This document shows, piece by piece, positions 17,251 to 27,456 of a DNA stretch of 33,260 nt. The stretch's first letter is position 1, and each line of letters begins with the position of its first letter. This stretch comes from Symbiodinium natans. Its lineage: Eukaryota > Sar > Dinophyceae > Suessiales > Symbiodiniaceae. The position numbers were made by a program, and so were the translations under genes. The stretch is from positions 1 through 33,260 of the forward strand of contig CAJNDS010001130.1 in assembly GCA_905221605.1 (NCBI GenBank), given 5' to 3'. The notes under the pieces are model-generated. The model ran no database searches, was not told the origin of the DNA, and worked only from the letters and a program-made list of their open reading frames with translations.

Positions 17251-17805
17251 AAGGGGGATAAAGGATCCCTCCTTTAGTCCCCTGAACCACCCAAGCATGA
17301 AGAGACCCTACACCCTTCTCGGACACGGCGGCCCATTTTTAATACAACGAGAAGCTGTTGACACCACACCCCAGATCCTGCACCGCAACTCTCGGTGAGC
17401 AGCCTACAAGCACAACATTCAAAGCAGCCACCCACAACCTCAACCACGATCCGTTCTTACAATCCAAACACACATGCCCTGCGCGGGTACTGCGGGTCGG
17501 GTTTAGCAGCACCAACACAAACCTCATCGCGGATGAAAGAGGACACTCGAGTGATTCTTAGTGAGTGATGCTCATGGGAAGTGATTGAACGCCAGAGTCG
17601 CCTACTTATCTAAAGAGGAATACAAAAACGAAATGAGAAATCCACATCCCACAAGAACTTGCAAAGATGTGTCGAATATCATAGATGAGATCTTGGCGAA
17701 ATATGGGGGGGGGGGGGTTGACAAAGACTTCTTCCATTTAGACTGGATGTGTTCGCAGAACGCGGAACTTTCAGCGTGTCCATCCTGAGACAGAGGGGGG
17801 CTTTC
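17251..17805. other. Unique segment, no gene recognised
   Basis: Several frames of 60-67 codons on both strands without recognisable motifs, plus a run of 12 G at 17706-17717. Confidence 0.35.
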
Positions 17806-17897
17806 GATATTAGGGGGTACCTTATTGGGGTCCTTCTTACAAGGGGATCCTACTATGTGTCATATTGGGGGTCCCCTAATTTCGTAACCCCCATATC
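17806..17897. mobile_element. Small inverted-repeat element (MITE-like)
   Basis: 92 bp whose ends are imperfect inverted repeats: GATATTAGGGGGTACC on the left against GATATGGGGGTTACG on the reversed right end, both followed by ATT(A/G)GGG. A related arm occurs at 5399-5427. Confidence 0.5.
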
Positions 17898-18169
17898 TAC
17901 GACATAATTCTCAGATCTGGTGTAGGGTCGGCAACTGCCATCTTTTCGAAGACCACTATTCTCATACAGCTTCGGTTGCTATAACCCTGAACCCCTAGAC
18001 CCTGAACCCATACAGTATGGGGATATCTCACCTTGCGGCTTTTGGGATGTGGGGTTTAGGGAGCCCCGCGGCCCTAGAATTGAAGGCGCAATCCCTCCCA
18101 GTGGCCTGGAAGACAAGCGTGGAGCTAAGGCAAGCCTGTGGAAAATTGCAAACGAGTCATGATCTCCTT
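17898..18169. other. Unique segment upstream of a trinucleotide repeat
   Basis: A plus-strand frame (18017-18361) starts here but reads mostly through the CTG-type repeat, so it is not called as a gene. Confidence 0.3.
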
Positions 18170-18312
18170 CGACTACGACGACGACTACCACCTCCTGCTG
18201 CTGATGCTGCTGCTACTGCTAGTACCACTGCTGGAACTACTACTGCTACTACAGCTGCTGCTGCTGCTGCCGCCGCCGCTGCTGCTACTGCTGCCGCTGC
18301 TGCTACGCTTGC
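18170..18312. repeat. Imperfect CTG/CTA/CCG trinucleotide repeat
   Basis: About 45 triplets dominated by CTG with CTA, CCG and GAA interruptions. It gives poly-Leu or poly-Ala in plus-strand frames. Confidence 0.9.
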
Positions 18313-18951
18313 AATGCTGGCAGCCACAAAGTTTACGTACCTGACCTCGTTTGTCGACTAGAGTTGAGGGATTCAGGGCTTAGGCTTTCGGAACGATTTC
18401 AACTGACAAGGTTTCGCCTCGGCATCGCACTGGCTAGACAGGAGGGTCCTCACTGCCTCCAGCGAGGCTTTGACATCGGCGATCCTGAGCGAGTCAAAAG
18501 TTTCCGTGAATCCTGTCTGAATCCTGGAGGAACCGAGGAATACAAGGGTACCCATCTTCGTTTACAGAGGTTTACAGGGGAACCTACGTCTAAAGAAAGG
18601 GAAGAGGCTCCAGCCCATCCTAGATCTTCAGGCCGCGACCCGTCCGAGCGTTTCTTGCACAATGCTCCCCGTACACACTCCACACATACTGTAGGAGCCA
18701 GAATCATTAGAACAGGGTTTGGGTGAAATTCTAGCATGTTTGTGCAGGGACCATGAGGGAAGACTGTTAGTAATTCTTCCGACCCAGTGCTCCAGCCCAC
18801 CAGCTCTTCCTCCATGGGACGCAAGGGATGCCTTGACTACTCATTGCTTAAACCCCGAAAAAATGATAATGATAATATTCTTCCTTATTAAGGGTAGTCC
18901 CGAAAGCTTCAGCGAAGGGTTCTTCGGAAAAAAACGTTCGCCCAAGCACAC
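18313..18951. other. Unique segment, ambiguous frames
   Basis: A 120-codon plus frame (18364-18726) and a 124-codon minus frame (18450-18824) overlap. Neither shows a motif and I cannot choose between them. Confidence 0.3.
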
Positions 18952-19033
18952 CAGCCTACCACCACCACACTACCATCACCACACTAATCACTACACTACC
19001 ACCACCACACTACCAACCCTACCATCACCACAG
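18952..19033. repeat. ACC/ACT-type microsatellite
   Basis: Irregular repeats of ACCACCACACTACC words. A similar tract of TACCA/ACCAC words recurs at about 19918-19978. Confidence 0.8.
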
Positions 19034-19130
19034 TACTTTCTCAGCTGCATTGCTTCTGCACGCTGTCTATTCAATTCTCTCTTATTTCTTAGGCTGGGGT
19101 GGGTTTCGCCGCGGCTAGCGCGATGCACCC

Positions 19131-19420
19131 CTCTGCGGGGATCGTGCGTGCCGGAGCGCTCCCGCTGTGCGTTTTTGCGTGTTCTTGAGTGGTCTGTTGA
19201 ACCCTCTGCGGGATCGTGCGTGTCGGAGCGCTCGCGCTGTGCGTTTTCGCACATTTTGAAACTGAACTGTGCACCCTCTGCGAGGATCGTGCGTGTTGGA
19301 GCGCTCCCGCTGTGCGTTTTCACACATTTTCTCAAAATCAATGGTTATTTAATTCCCGGTGTGCGAAAACATCGCCGCCACGGTGCACCCTCTTCGGGGA
19401 TCGTGCGTGTTGGCATGCGA
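19131..19420. repeat. Diverged minisatellite of about 72 bp
   Basis: CTCTGCGGGGATCGTGCGTG begins copies at 19131, 19204 and 19275, with a fourth partial copy (CTCTTCGGGGATCGTGCG) at 19390. Spacings are 73, 71 and 115 bp. Minus-strand frames across it repeat NAQRERS-like words, so they are repeat products. Confidence 0.75.
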
Positions 19421-20677
19421 AACATCTGCTATCGAGCTTGGGCAGTCTTTGAAGTGCAAGTGCTCAGGCGTTCGCAGCTGTGTGCTTGTTTTATTCGCTG
19501 GTAGCAGTTCTGAGAGTGGCCCTGTCACCGCATGTCTGGCACTCAGGAGGGCATGCGTTAGCTGGCATTGGCGAGTGGAGCTTGGGAAGTTTTTAGGCGT
19601 CTGCAGCTGTGTGCTAATGGAGACATGTGTTGCTACACACACCCAACCTGCATGACTGGCAGGCGCACGCTCACCTTGGCAGCCGTGCTGCAGCAGCTTT
19701 GCTTACACTAAATTTTGAAATCTCTCAGCATGAGCCCGTGAGCCAACCCGCACGCTCCAACTCGAGGTGCATGTTCCATTCTGGCAGGCGATGTCGCAGC
19801 GTTGAGCCGCTTTCTGTCCATGCGCTCTGACAGGCTGGCTTACTCGTTGACAATGAGAGGTGCTGAAGGACTTGCCACGGAAAAAGGACGTGCCGAGTCG
19901 CTGTCTGCAAATGCCCCAAGTATACCACACTACACCACATTACCATCACCCCAGTACCATCACCTCAGCTACACCGCTTCTCTACTCAAATTCCATCTTC
20001 TTTCCGTTTCGTGCTCTCTCTGCCGTCGACACCGCATTGAGACTGTAGACTACCGATCTACTTCTAGCCTGCTACACAACGCCACGGCACCACGATCACC
20101 GCACTGACAACACAACCAACTATACGTGCCAGCTGAAATCTTCGCACGGAGTGCTTTCGGGATAAACGGTGTCTAGTGTAGGGATTATCTAGTGTAGGGA
20201 TTATTGTGTTTTTTTTTTGGGTTTGGGGTTCTGAAGCAGATAGTAGTTGAGGCAAGGCAGCACGGCGCCCCGCTCTTCACGTGAAGATCATGTCAGGACC
20301 CCCCACACTTTGCGGCAGATCTTTGGAGCGAGTAAAGGGTGAACCCTAAAGACCTAAACCCTGAAGCCCTAAAATCCTAGAGACTAAAGCTGCTGAGCAT
20401 CTTCTGAGTCATGATGAGAAATTGCTTCAAGCAGGTTTGGACCGCAAACCAGATCACCCATAGTAGAGCCTCAGTGTAGGTTGCAGGGCTTAGGCTTCAG
20501 AATTCAGGGCCTCGTGAACTGTGGCTGCGTCGAAGTGACTGGAGCCTGTTGCCCGGAAACCCAACTTCTCTTAGAGAGCAAAGCCACGCATTACACACAA
20601 GGTCTGAGTCAGTGGCCCATACTGATGCCTCTAAACTTCCAGACTTCAACAATCAAGCAACCCAAATCCCTGAATCT
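19421..20677. other. Unique spacer, no gene recognised
   Basis: Includes the second ACC-type tract (about 19918-19978), a T run at 20210-20218 and short CCCTAAA-like words near 20341-20375. Frames of 60-100 codons on both strands have no recognisable features. Confidence 0.35.
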
Positions 20678-20795
20678 GTAGACCCTATGCCCCTAAACCC
20701 AACGAGGCAAAAACAAGAAGAAGCAGCCACCCCCATGTAGACCCTATGCCCCTAAACCCAACGAGGCAAAGACAAGAGGAAGCAGCCACCCCCAC
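20678..20795. repeat. Two tandem copies of a 59-bp unit
   Basis: GTAGACCCTATGCCCCTAAA begins at 20678 and again at 20737. The copies differ at only a few positions (for example AAAACAAGAAG against AAGACAAGAGG). Confidence 0.85.
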
Positions 20796-20904
20796 GGTGT
20801 CTCGGGTCAGCTCGTCCGTCGTGTACGCAGGCAAGTGATAAGCGGCCCGCGCGACCACAAAGCAGGACCTGAGTTCAGTGTCGCAGCAGAAGTTTCGGTT
20901 TGGG

Positions 20905-20943
<39 letters not shown>

Positions 20944-21300
20944 TATCTATGTATATGTATATATATATATATATTTACATTTATTGATTTATTTGCTTAT
21001 TTATTTTGAGAAAAGATGGACTATGTGTGTATATACTGTAACATATATATGTATATATGTATATATATATACATATATATATATATGCATTTAAACCGAT
21101 TTTATTTGACGTGGCTGGGTTTTAGGACAGGCGGGGGGTTAGCATGGATACATATATACGTGTATATACACATATATGTGTATTTATGTATTTACATATG
21201 TCTATATATACAAATATATTATGTGTATGTGTATATATATATATACATACACGTATATGTTTTTGTATATATATATATATACACATATGTATACATATAT
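20905..21300. repeat. TA-rich microsatellite cluster
   Basis: Long (TA)n and TATG/TACA tracts at 20905-20972, 21040-21087 and 21145-21300. All plus-strand frames here are Tyr/Ile repeats and not genes. Confidence 0.9.
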
Positions 21301-21331
21301 GCGCCCTTTCCCATGTGAGCTACTTTCGCCT

Positions 21332-21690
21332 GCACTTTCCACTTTCCACATTTTTTGGACCAAGATTTCCAACTTACCACTTTCGACTTCCACTTTCTTC
21401 AGACCAATACTTCCCACTTCCACTGCTCCCCCCCCCCCCCCCTCCCTCAACAATAAAGGCCTGTTGGTCTTGAAGTGGAAAGTGGAACCTATTGATCCAA
21501 AAAAAGTGGAAAGTGGAAAGTGGTAAGTGGAAAGTGGAAAGTGGTAAGTGGTAAGTGGAAAGTGGAAAGTGGGCAGTGGAAAGTGGAAAGTGGAAAGTGG
21601 AAAGTGGGAAGTGGGAAGTGGGAAGTGGGAAGCTGGAAGTGGAAAATGCTAGTTAGAAAGTGGAAGTGGAAAGGGCAAGCAAGACAAAAG
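21332..21690. repeat. GTGGAAA heptamer minisatellite with an opposed arm
   Basis: Positions 21475-21680 are GTGGAAA/GTGGTAA/GTGGGAA units. Positions 21335-21425 carry the complement (CCACTTT/CCACTTC). A C run of about 14 and a short unique piece separate the arms, so the region could fold into a long imperfect hairpin. Confidence 0.8.
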
Positions 21691-21699
21691 AGTGGACAG

Positions 21700-22147
21700 T
21701 AGAAAGTGACAAGTATACCCATTGAACTCAAAGCACAAAGTGAAGTATCCATTTGTATCGATTTTTTAAATTGTGTTCTTGCAAGTTTGCACACTGTATT
21801 ATGTACTCTTGCAAGTAGAACAACATCATATAAGATAAGGCTGGTCCACTTGAAAAGTTGAGTTACCCTTGCTAAGGGTTAGTTAACTTCAGTGAGGTGC
21901 TTAACTTGATGGTTGAAAACATCACTTCAGCGTGAGATGAATAAAGGGCCGAAATTGAAAGTAGTTCACTGAATTTAGACAACCCTTAGGTTAAGAACTG
22001 AGCATCAAACCAGGTGGTCTTGTTGAAGGGCCGTGACTAAACAACTTAGTTCATGGTTTCATTTAGTTGAGGGTCTACTGAGTAACTTAACACGCCAGTA
22101 AACTAATTCAACTAGGTTACGCGCGCAAGGTGCCTGGCCAAGTTTCT
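21700..22147. other. AT-richer non-coding segment
   Basis: Contains recurrent AAGTTGAGTTA / GTTAACTT / AACTTAGTT words on both strands from about 21850 to 22125, suggestive of an old inverted-repeat element. No gene recognised. Confidence 0.35.
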
Positions 22148-22447
22148 TCAAAACATAGGGGTTTTGGAGAACCTCGAAAACTGGAGAAGTTGGTTGTTTT
22201 TTACGGTAGATGAGGGGTCTTCATGCATGTTTCCAAAAACATGTACGCTTGCGACGGCACAAACAAGCCTGCGCAGCACCTTGTGCGAAGAAGCAAAGAG
22301 GCCGTAAATTGTAGCGTTTGGCATGTTCAAAACAATCCCGAATGCTCGTGATAGCGCGTCTTGTTCGAGAAACGTCAAACACCCTGTTGCGCTGCCATTT
22401 GTTGCGCTTTGCTGAAGATGCTCAAGATGTTGTGTTTTTTTCTGCAT
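22148..22447 (-). CDS. Hypothetical protein fragment
   Basis: 99 codons containing TFLEQDALSRAFGIVLNMPN and VLRRLVCAVASVHVFGN. Composition is protein-like with hydrophobic helices. No family recognised and no splice signals were established. It could be an exon or chance. Confidence 0.25.
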   Translation of the reverse strand: MQKKTQHLEHLQQSATNGSATGCLTFLEQDALSRAFGIVLNMPNATIYGLFASSHKVLRRLVCAVASVHVFGNMHEDPSSTVKNNQLLQFSRFSKTPMF

Positions 22448-23040
22448 TGCATGAAATAACTCCCGCCCCGAGATCTAGGGCTTTCGTGCTGCGTTTTTAT
22501 GCTTGGTACTGGGTGCCCAGGCCAGTTACCTGAAGTCAATGTGCTATTACGGCTCTATTGCCCACAAAAGGATGGCGGGGTTTGGGTGGAGAACTGACCA
22601 TCAACAAGTGTAAAGCCAGGCATAGGGAGTCTTCAGAGCTTCTACGGTAAAGCTACATGTTTTTGAGCACCATTCCAATTGCAATCGTGGGACTGGACAT
22701 CGAAAGCATTTTGATGATTCTTGCCGGTTTAAAGATGACAAGATGTGTAGGATTTTGGGGGTGGAATCGGCCCAACCCCCCCCCCCCCACCGCCCCTGCA
22801 TCGCACCACAGTTATGTGGTACTGCGCGTGCAGATTTCAGCTCAAACATACCGCTTTGCAAGGGCTTTGCTAACCCCCCCCCCCCCCCCGTCATTCCATC
22901 ATGTTTGCTAGGGTTTTTTCAGGGTGTCACGCTATTTTTCATGAAAACCAAATGAAGGCCTAGGTTTCGGTTTCTGAGGGGGGGGGGGGATTGTCGCGTA
23001 TATGCACACACACACACATAGATGCGCATACGATACTAGC
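22448..23040. other. Unique segment with C and G homopolymers
   Basis: C runs at about 22779-22788 and 22874-22889, a G run at 22979-22989 and a short CA repeat at 23007-23018. No convincing gene. Confidence 0.4.
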
Positions 23041-23044
23041 AGTA

Positions 23045-23294
23045 CACCCTAAACCCTAAACCCTAAACCCTAAACCCTAAACCCTAAACCCTAAACCCTA
23101 AACCCTAAACCCTAAACCCTAAACCGTAAACCGTAAACCGTAAACCGTAAACCGTAAACCGTAAACCGTAAACCCTAAACCCTAAACCCTAAACCCTAAA
23201 CCCTAAACCCTAAACCCTAAACCCTAAACCCTAAACCCTAAACCCCTAAACCACTAAACCCCTAAACCCCTAAACCCTAAACCCTAAACCCTAA
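23045..23294. repeat. Large telomere-like array with an internal CCGTAAA block
   Basis: About 35 heptamers. CCCTAAA units run up to 23123, then exactly seven consecutive CCGTAAA units (23124-23172), then CCCTAAA again, ending in several CCCCTAAA octamers. The clean block implies local amplification of one mutated unit. Confidence 0.95.
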
Positions 23295-23295
23295 A

Positions 23296-23370
23296 CAGCC
23301 AGAGCGTCTGCAGGAGGACGGCGAGTCTGTGATCCATGAGGGCCAAGCCTGGCAAAAGGGAACCCTCTGA
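23296..23370 (+). other. Short exon-like segment between arrays
   Basis: Open frame QPERLQEDGESVIHEGQAWQ ending at a TGA in unique sequence. It begins directly where the array stops. Confidence 0.25.
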
Positions 23371-23540
23371 CGGGATTTAGGGCTTGGGATTTAGGGTTTA
23401 GGGTTTCGGTTCAGGGTTCGTGGTCTATTCTCATAGCAGGGTAACCCTTATTAAAGGTTGCTTACTTGAAACAAGAGAACCTAGAAACCCAAAAACCCTA
23501 AAAAAGGGCTGAAAGGGTATCCCTGGGCTACCAAGTGATT

Positions 23541-23708
23541 TACCCTAAACCCTAAACCCGAAACCCGAAACCCTAAACCTTAAACCCTAAACCCTAAATC
23601 CGAAACCCTAAACCCTAAACCCGAAACCCTACACCCTAAACCCGAAACCGTAAACCCTAAACCCGAAACCCGAAACCCTAAACCCGAAACCCTAAACCCG
23701 AAACCCTA
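23541..23708. repeat. CCCTAAA/CCCGAAA mixed array
   Basis: About 24 heptamers alternating irregularly between CCCTAAA and CCCGAAA. Confidence 0.9.
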
Positions 23709-23710
23709 AA

Positions 23711-23827
23711 GAGCAGGCCTGCTGTGACCCGAAAGGCCAGGAGCACCGCACCATCCTGCTCACTCATGAACCTCGGAGCCACAGCCCAAGCCGGCCCACC
23801 AGTCAACAATTGGGGTTTAGGGTTTAG
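23711..23827 (+). other. Exon-like segment between arrays
   Basis: Open from the end of the CCCGAAA array into the next array, containing EQACCDPKGQEHRTILLTHE. The stop is supplied by TTTAGGG. Weak evidence. Confidence 0.2.
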
Positions 23828-23928
23828 GGGTTTAGGGGTTTAGGGGTTTAGGGGTTTAGGGGTTTAGGGGTTTAGGGGTTTAGGGGTTTAGGGGTTTAGG
23901 GGTTTAGGGGTTTAGGGGTTTAGGGGTT
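23823..23928. repeat. Octamer variant array, TTTAGGGG x about 13
   Basis: Uniform TTTAGGGG octamers, one G longer than the standard unit, with heptamers at both ends. Confidence 0.95.
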
Positions 23929-23968
23929 TAAGTTTAGGGTTTAGGGCACTGCTCCAGCTTATACCGGC

Positions 23969-24192
23969 AGACTGGAAGCCGTGGAGAGCAACATCAAGGC
24001 AAAGCCAGCCAGACAGCTCTTCGAGCATGGTGGCGGAGCACGAGGGGAGGGGAACGGACAGCAAACCCTGCTCAAGAAACAGACTGGAAGCCGTGGAGAG
24101 CAACATCAAGGCAAAGCCAGCCAGACAGCTCTTCGAGCATGGTGGCGGAGCACGAGGGGAGGGGAACGGACAGCAAACCCTGCTCAAGAAAC
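23969..24192. repeat. Two tandem copies of a 112-bp unit
   Basis: The unit begins AGACTGGAAGCCGTGGAGAG and the two copies are identical or nearly so. One plus frame reads LEAVESNIKAKPARQLFEHG and later LLKKQDQILKQAGREG, so the duplicated piece may derive from a coiled-coil exon. A weaker further copy of the AAGAAACAGGACC segment lies at about 24358-24425. Confidence 0.85.
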
Positions 24193-24806
24193 AGGACCAA
24201 ATCCTGAAACAGGCGGGACGGGAGGGTGGGCGGTGGGGTGGGGGGGCGGGGGGGAAATCGCCAGACCTTCTTTCTCCCATTTGGCCCGCAAGCGGCCCAA
24301 CTCGGTTTGCATCTCCGATGCAGCATTACATGCCGCTTTCTCATGCTGGGCTCTGCTTAAGAAACAGGACCGAGTCCTGCAACGGGCGGGACGGGAGGGT
24401 CGGTGGGTGGGGGGAAAATCGCCAGATGTCGAGAGCCCGAGCCTAAACTCCCTAAACTTTACACCCTTTGTGTGATTGCGCACTGCGATCAGGGCCGTGA
24501 TGAGGGGCCATGATCCGTGCCTCATGATGTGCAGCCTATAGGCAGCGACTTGACAGATCACTGTCCAGCCTGGCCTGCCCGCCCTTTCCATGCTGTGTCG
24601 TAAGTGGGTCCCAGATTCTGGAGCTCTACTGTGCTGGCTGCACTGTTTTAAGCTGGGTCTGTGGATTTTCTAACTTTTCTGTCAGGGGTCATCCCTATCC
24701 GACCTCGGCCTGTTGTGTTTCTCATGGTGCAAAGGGCACACTTGCAGGCCTGCGGTGAAATACGGGCCTGCTCTTGCCGGTATGGTCTCCGTAGGTTGCC
24801 GCGACA
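24193..24806. other. Unique segment after the tandem duplication
   Basis: Starts with GGGCGGTGGGGTGGGG-type G-rich tracts, repeated at about 24390-24420. Overlapping frames on both strands lack motifs. Confidence 0.35.
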
Positions 24807-25049
24807 TCATATACCCACAAGCTTGCGCACACAAGGCCGAAGGCCTACACCACTCTTTGACGGCTCTTTCTGGGGCTTCGGCACGTGCATGAAGAAGAGT
24901 AGTATGTGGACGAGCAGAGACAGGCCGCGCAGACGTGGAACACTCCATCGAATGTATCCCAACTGAAACAGCGACCAGCTGAGTAAATAGATGCCAGCCC
25001 CGAAGATTCGGATGAAGTCAAAGAAGACCAGGCTCTCCTGAACCGTGCT
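24807..25049 (-). CDS. C-terminal exon or fragment of a membrane protein
   Basis: About 80 codons without a Met start, so this is an exon or fragment. It has two hydrophobic segments, FFDFIRIFGAGIYLLSWSLF and LRGLSLLVHILLFFMHV, and a polar tail ending RKLVGI before TGA. Immediately upstream lies the TTTAGGGTG array, which carries an in-frame stop, so the rest of the gene is cut off or spliced from elsewhere. Family not recognised. Confidence 0.45.
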   Translation of the reverse strand, partial: STVQESLVFFDFIRIFGAGIYLLSWSLFQLGYIRWSVPRLRGLSLLVHILLFFMHVPKPQKEPSKSGVGLRPCVRKLVGI

Positions 25050-25052
25050 TAG

Positions 25053-25218
25053 GGTTTAGGGTGTTTAGGGTGTTTAGGGTGTTTAGGGCGTTTAGGGTGT
25101 TTAGGGTGTTTAGGGTGTTTAGGGTGTTTAGGGCGTTTAGGGTGTTTAGGGTGTTTTGGGTGTTTAGGGCGTTTAGGGTGTTTAGGGTGTTTAGGGTGTC
25201 TAGGGTGTTTAGGGTTTA
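25053..25218. repeat. Nonamer variant array, TTTAGGGTG x about 17
   Basis: TTTAGGGTG repeated with occasional TTTAGGGCG units at regular-looking intervals, suggesting a higher-order unit. The minus-strand frame of His-Pro-Lys repeats here is a repeat product. Confidence 0.95.
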
Positions 25219-25220
25219 GG

Positions 25221-25328
25221 GTGCCCAGAGGAGGACCGGTCGCAATCATGCGCCGAACGCTTTGGAGCTTTGGATTTAGGATGTTCTCAAGCGTTCCAAA
25301 AGCAACTTATCACGGAACAGCCCCCTAA
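25221..25328 (+). other. Exon-like segment after an array
   Basis: Thirty-five codons containing GPVAIMRRTLWSFGFRMFSS, starting where the nonamer array ends and stopping at CCCTAA. Low confidence. Confidence 0.2.
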
Positions 25329-25758
25329 ACCCTGCACCCTGAACCCTGTACCGCGAACCCTAAACCCTAACCCGGAGGACAGCCCTAAACCGCATGAAAG
25401 CACAATTCAAACTCTCCATGAAAAACTAAATGGTCACTTCTCTAAATGATGGTCCTTTGGGGTTCCTGATTATAAGGCCGCTCTTATTTCGTGCACCCAA
25501 AGTTCGGAGCATACTTTACAGAACTGATCAAACAAATAGTCCATGCCAAAAAGATACTTGATCCAAAACGGGACCGAGCCGCTGGTCTCTGAAAGAATCT
25601 CAAGGTCACCGAAATGTACTTCCTTGGCTGTGGTGAGGGGGAGGACCCTGCCTTGAACTTATTTGCTGGTGTCGCCGCAGGTGTCGCCGCAGGAACACCT
25701 AGACCTACCCAAAGCTAGCTCCGGCCCTTTGATCCGTAAGAGAGCCGTCGCACGGTAC
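25329..25758. other. Unique segment, no gene recognised
   Basis: Degenerate CCCTAAA words at 25322-25370, then unique DNA with a GGTGTCGCCGCA direct repeat at 25668-25692. Nothing else seen. Confidence 0.4.
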
Positions 25759-25878
25759 CTGGAGGTTCAGGGTACATATAGCCCCAATTGCAACTATACT
25801 TGTAAGCCCCCCTAAGTCCCCTAAGTAGGATATAAGTAGACTTATTCTTGGGGTTATAAGTACCCCTGAACCTCCAAG
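25759..25878. mobile_element. MITE-like inverted-repeat element, copy 2
   Basis: About 28-bp terminal inverted repeats beginning GGAGGTTCAGGGTAC on the left and GGAGGTTCAGGGGTAC on the reversed right, differing by one indel and few substitutions. The ends are shared with the element at 4221-4359; the interior differs. Confidence 0.6.
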
Positions 25879-27023
25879 TAGAATTAAAGGTTAACCTTTG
25901 GGATTATAAGGGGATTCTACTACCCCAAAAAGGTTAAAGGTTACCTACTCTACTACTAGAAAAGAATCTCCTGGAGGAGCCGAGGGTCACCAGTATCATC
26001 CCGCCTGAGCTTGCAACTTATTTTTTAGGGGCTTTGGGGTTGAGGGTTGAGGGCTGAGGGCTGAGGGTTTAGTGGGTTTAGGTTGATGGTGCTCAATCGG
26101 TCGCTTTGGAGGTCCCTGCTATACCATGTACCTTCACGTTTGGGACAACCAAAACACGCACAAACGCTTGGAGAACCGGCCAATTCACGTCCTAAACCCT
26201 AAACCCTAAACCCTAAATCCTAAGATGGTTCACTTCGCGAGTCCAGACATGGAGTGCATGTGTCACCCAAGTTTTTTTCAGGTTTGGGGCTTCGATTCTC
26301 GGAATGCACTTCTTTACATTCCTTGCTCAAATTCCTTTAACTGGAAATGAAATAGCCAACTGCCGCGAAAAGTGCATCGCGCCCTTCACTTGCGAAGCTG
26401 TCGCGGAATCTAGCTATGGATCTCGCCTTATCATTATCATCAAGCACGTCGAGAGGTCAGCTCTCACAACCCTAGGCCTGGAATCCAGCGCAGGCATTGC
26501 GCGGGGGCGTTCCCACAACTTTCGCGCGTCTTTCGCATCCTTGAACTATCAGCCGCGCCACTTGGTTGTTTGAAGACTCCGGCGGCATCTCGACTACAGC
26601 CCTACCAACACCTGACAATTTCGGAGCCTGCAGCCAAAAGATGTTTCATCTTGCTTCCTAGTGCTTGGTGTTGGGACTTTCGCCGAACAGCGTATGATTT
26701 CGCACCTTCTTTCGCACGCCCTTTGCGCACCCTTGAGACCACCTCACACGGTAGCCCAAAGCATAACCGGAAGACGCTGACCTTTAGAACAACCCTCACA
26801 TGCAGACAGTGTGCGTCTTTGAATGGCGGCGACGTGCACTGAATTCTCCCGCATCCCTTCAGCATTCCTTCAGGATGCCCCAAAGTTGCAGCTTCCACCC
26901 TCAAACACTCGAGTGCTGTATTCTTTTCATGGCTCATAGCACCGTTTCGGAGGTGCCTAAAAGAACCTAATGATTACAAGTTCTCGATCGCGCTTGCACG
27001 CCTACTAGCCTACGTGCCACGAC
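25879..27023. other. Mostly unique segment, no firm gene
   Basis: Contains AT-rich TTAAAGGTTAAC words (25884-25950), a G-rich degenerate repeat at 26025-26075 and a short CCCTAAA array at 26192-26220. An 89-codon plus frame (26304-26573) and a 111-codon minus frame (26602-26937) are present without motifs. Confidence 0.3.
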
Positions 27024-27353
27024 TCAGTCTGGTGCACCTCGCGGGATGAAACGGTTAGAGTTGCGGACATCGTACCTGTCTGCGAACATCTTCCTGTAGA
27101 CTCTGCACAGGAGACATACTGAAAATGAGTCAAAGGACAACACTCCTTTCCGTAATGAGTGAGCCAGGATTCTCACCCCCATCATGAGAACTGTGCAGAA
27201 AGGCTTGTGCTGCTCCATCAGGGCTTCCTTTCTCTCCTCATCCAGCTCCTGACGATGCAGCATGAACTTTGGAAGGTTCTCAGGGTCAAGGGTTCGGAGT
27301 GCAGGGCGTGGGGTTAGAGTTCGAGTACCCCCCACCTGGCCCTGAGACTGCAC
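27024..27353 (-). CDS. Hypothetical protein fragment with helical segments
   Basis: 109 codons. The N-terminal part up to about PRPALRTL looks repeat-derived. From LDPENLPKFMLHRQELDEER on it is well-mixed, with an acidic helix, a hydrophobic stretch (FCTVLMMGVRILAHSL) and a basic end (RKMFADRYDVRNSNRFIPRG). It could contain a small intron near the TTTTCAG at about 27122. Likely an exon of a larger gene; family unknown. Confidence 0.4.
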   Translation of the reverse strand: MQSQGQVGGTRTLTPRPALRTLDPENLPKFMLHRQELDEERKEALMEQHKPFCTVLMMGVRILAHSLRKGVLSFDSFSVCLLCRVYRKMFADRYDVRNSNRFIPRGAPD

Positions 27354-27456
27354 GTCTCTGAGGGGGAATGCAAGGGGCCCCCGACCGACCTAGGGCTTAG
27401 GGTTTATCAGAACCCCCTTATACAGCTTACAGCTTAGGGTTTCCCTGGTTTGCCAG

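Noticed and set aside
20900-21318. Tyr/Ile-rich frames of 60-116 codons
   Set aside because: Produced by TA and TATG microsatellites.
23045-23294. CRISPR-like regular repeats
   Set aside because: Seven-base tandem units without spacers are telomere-like DNA in a eukaryotic context.
25049-25249. 66-codon minus frame of repeated His-Pro-Lys
   Set aside because: Translation of the TTTAGGGTG array.
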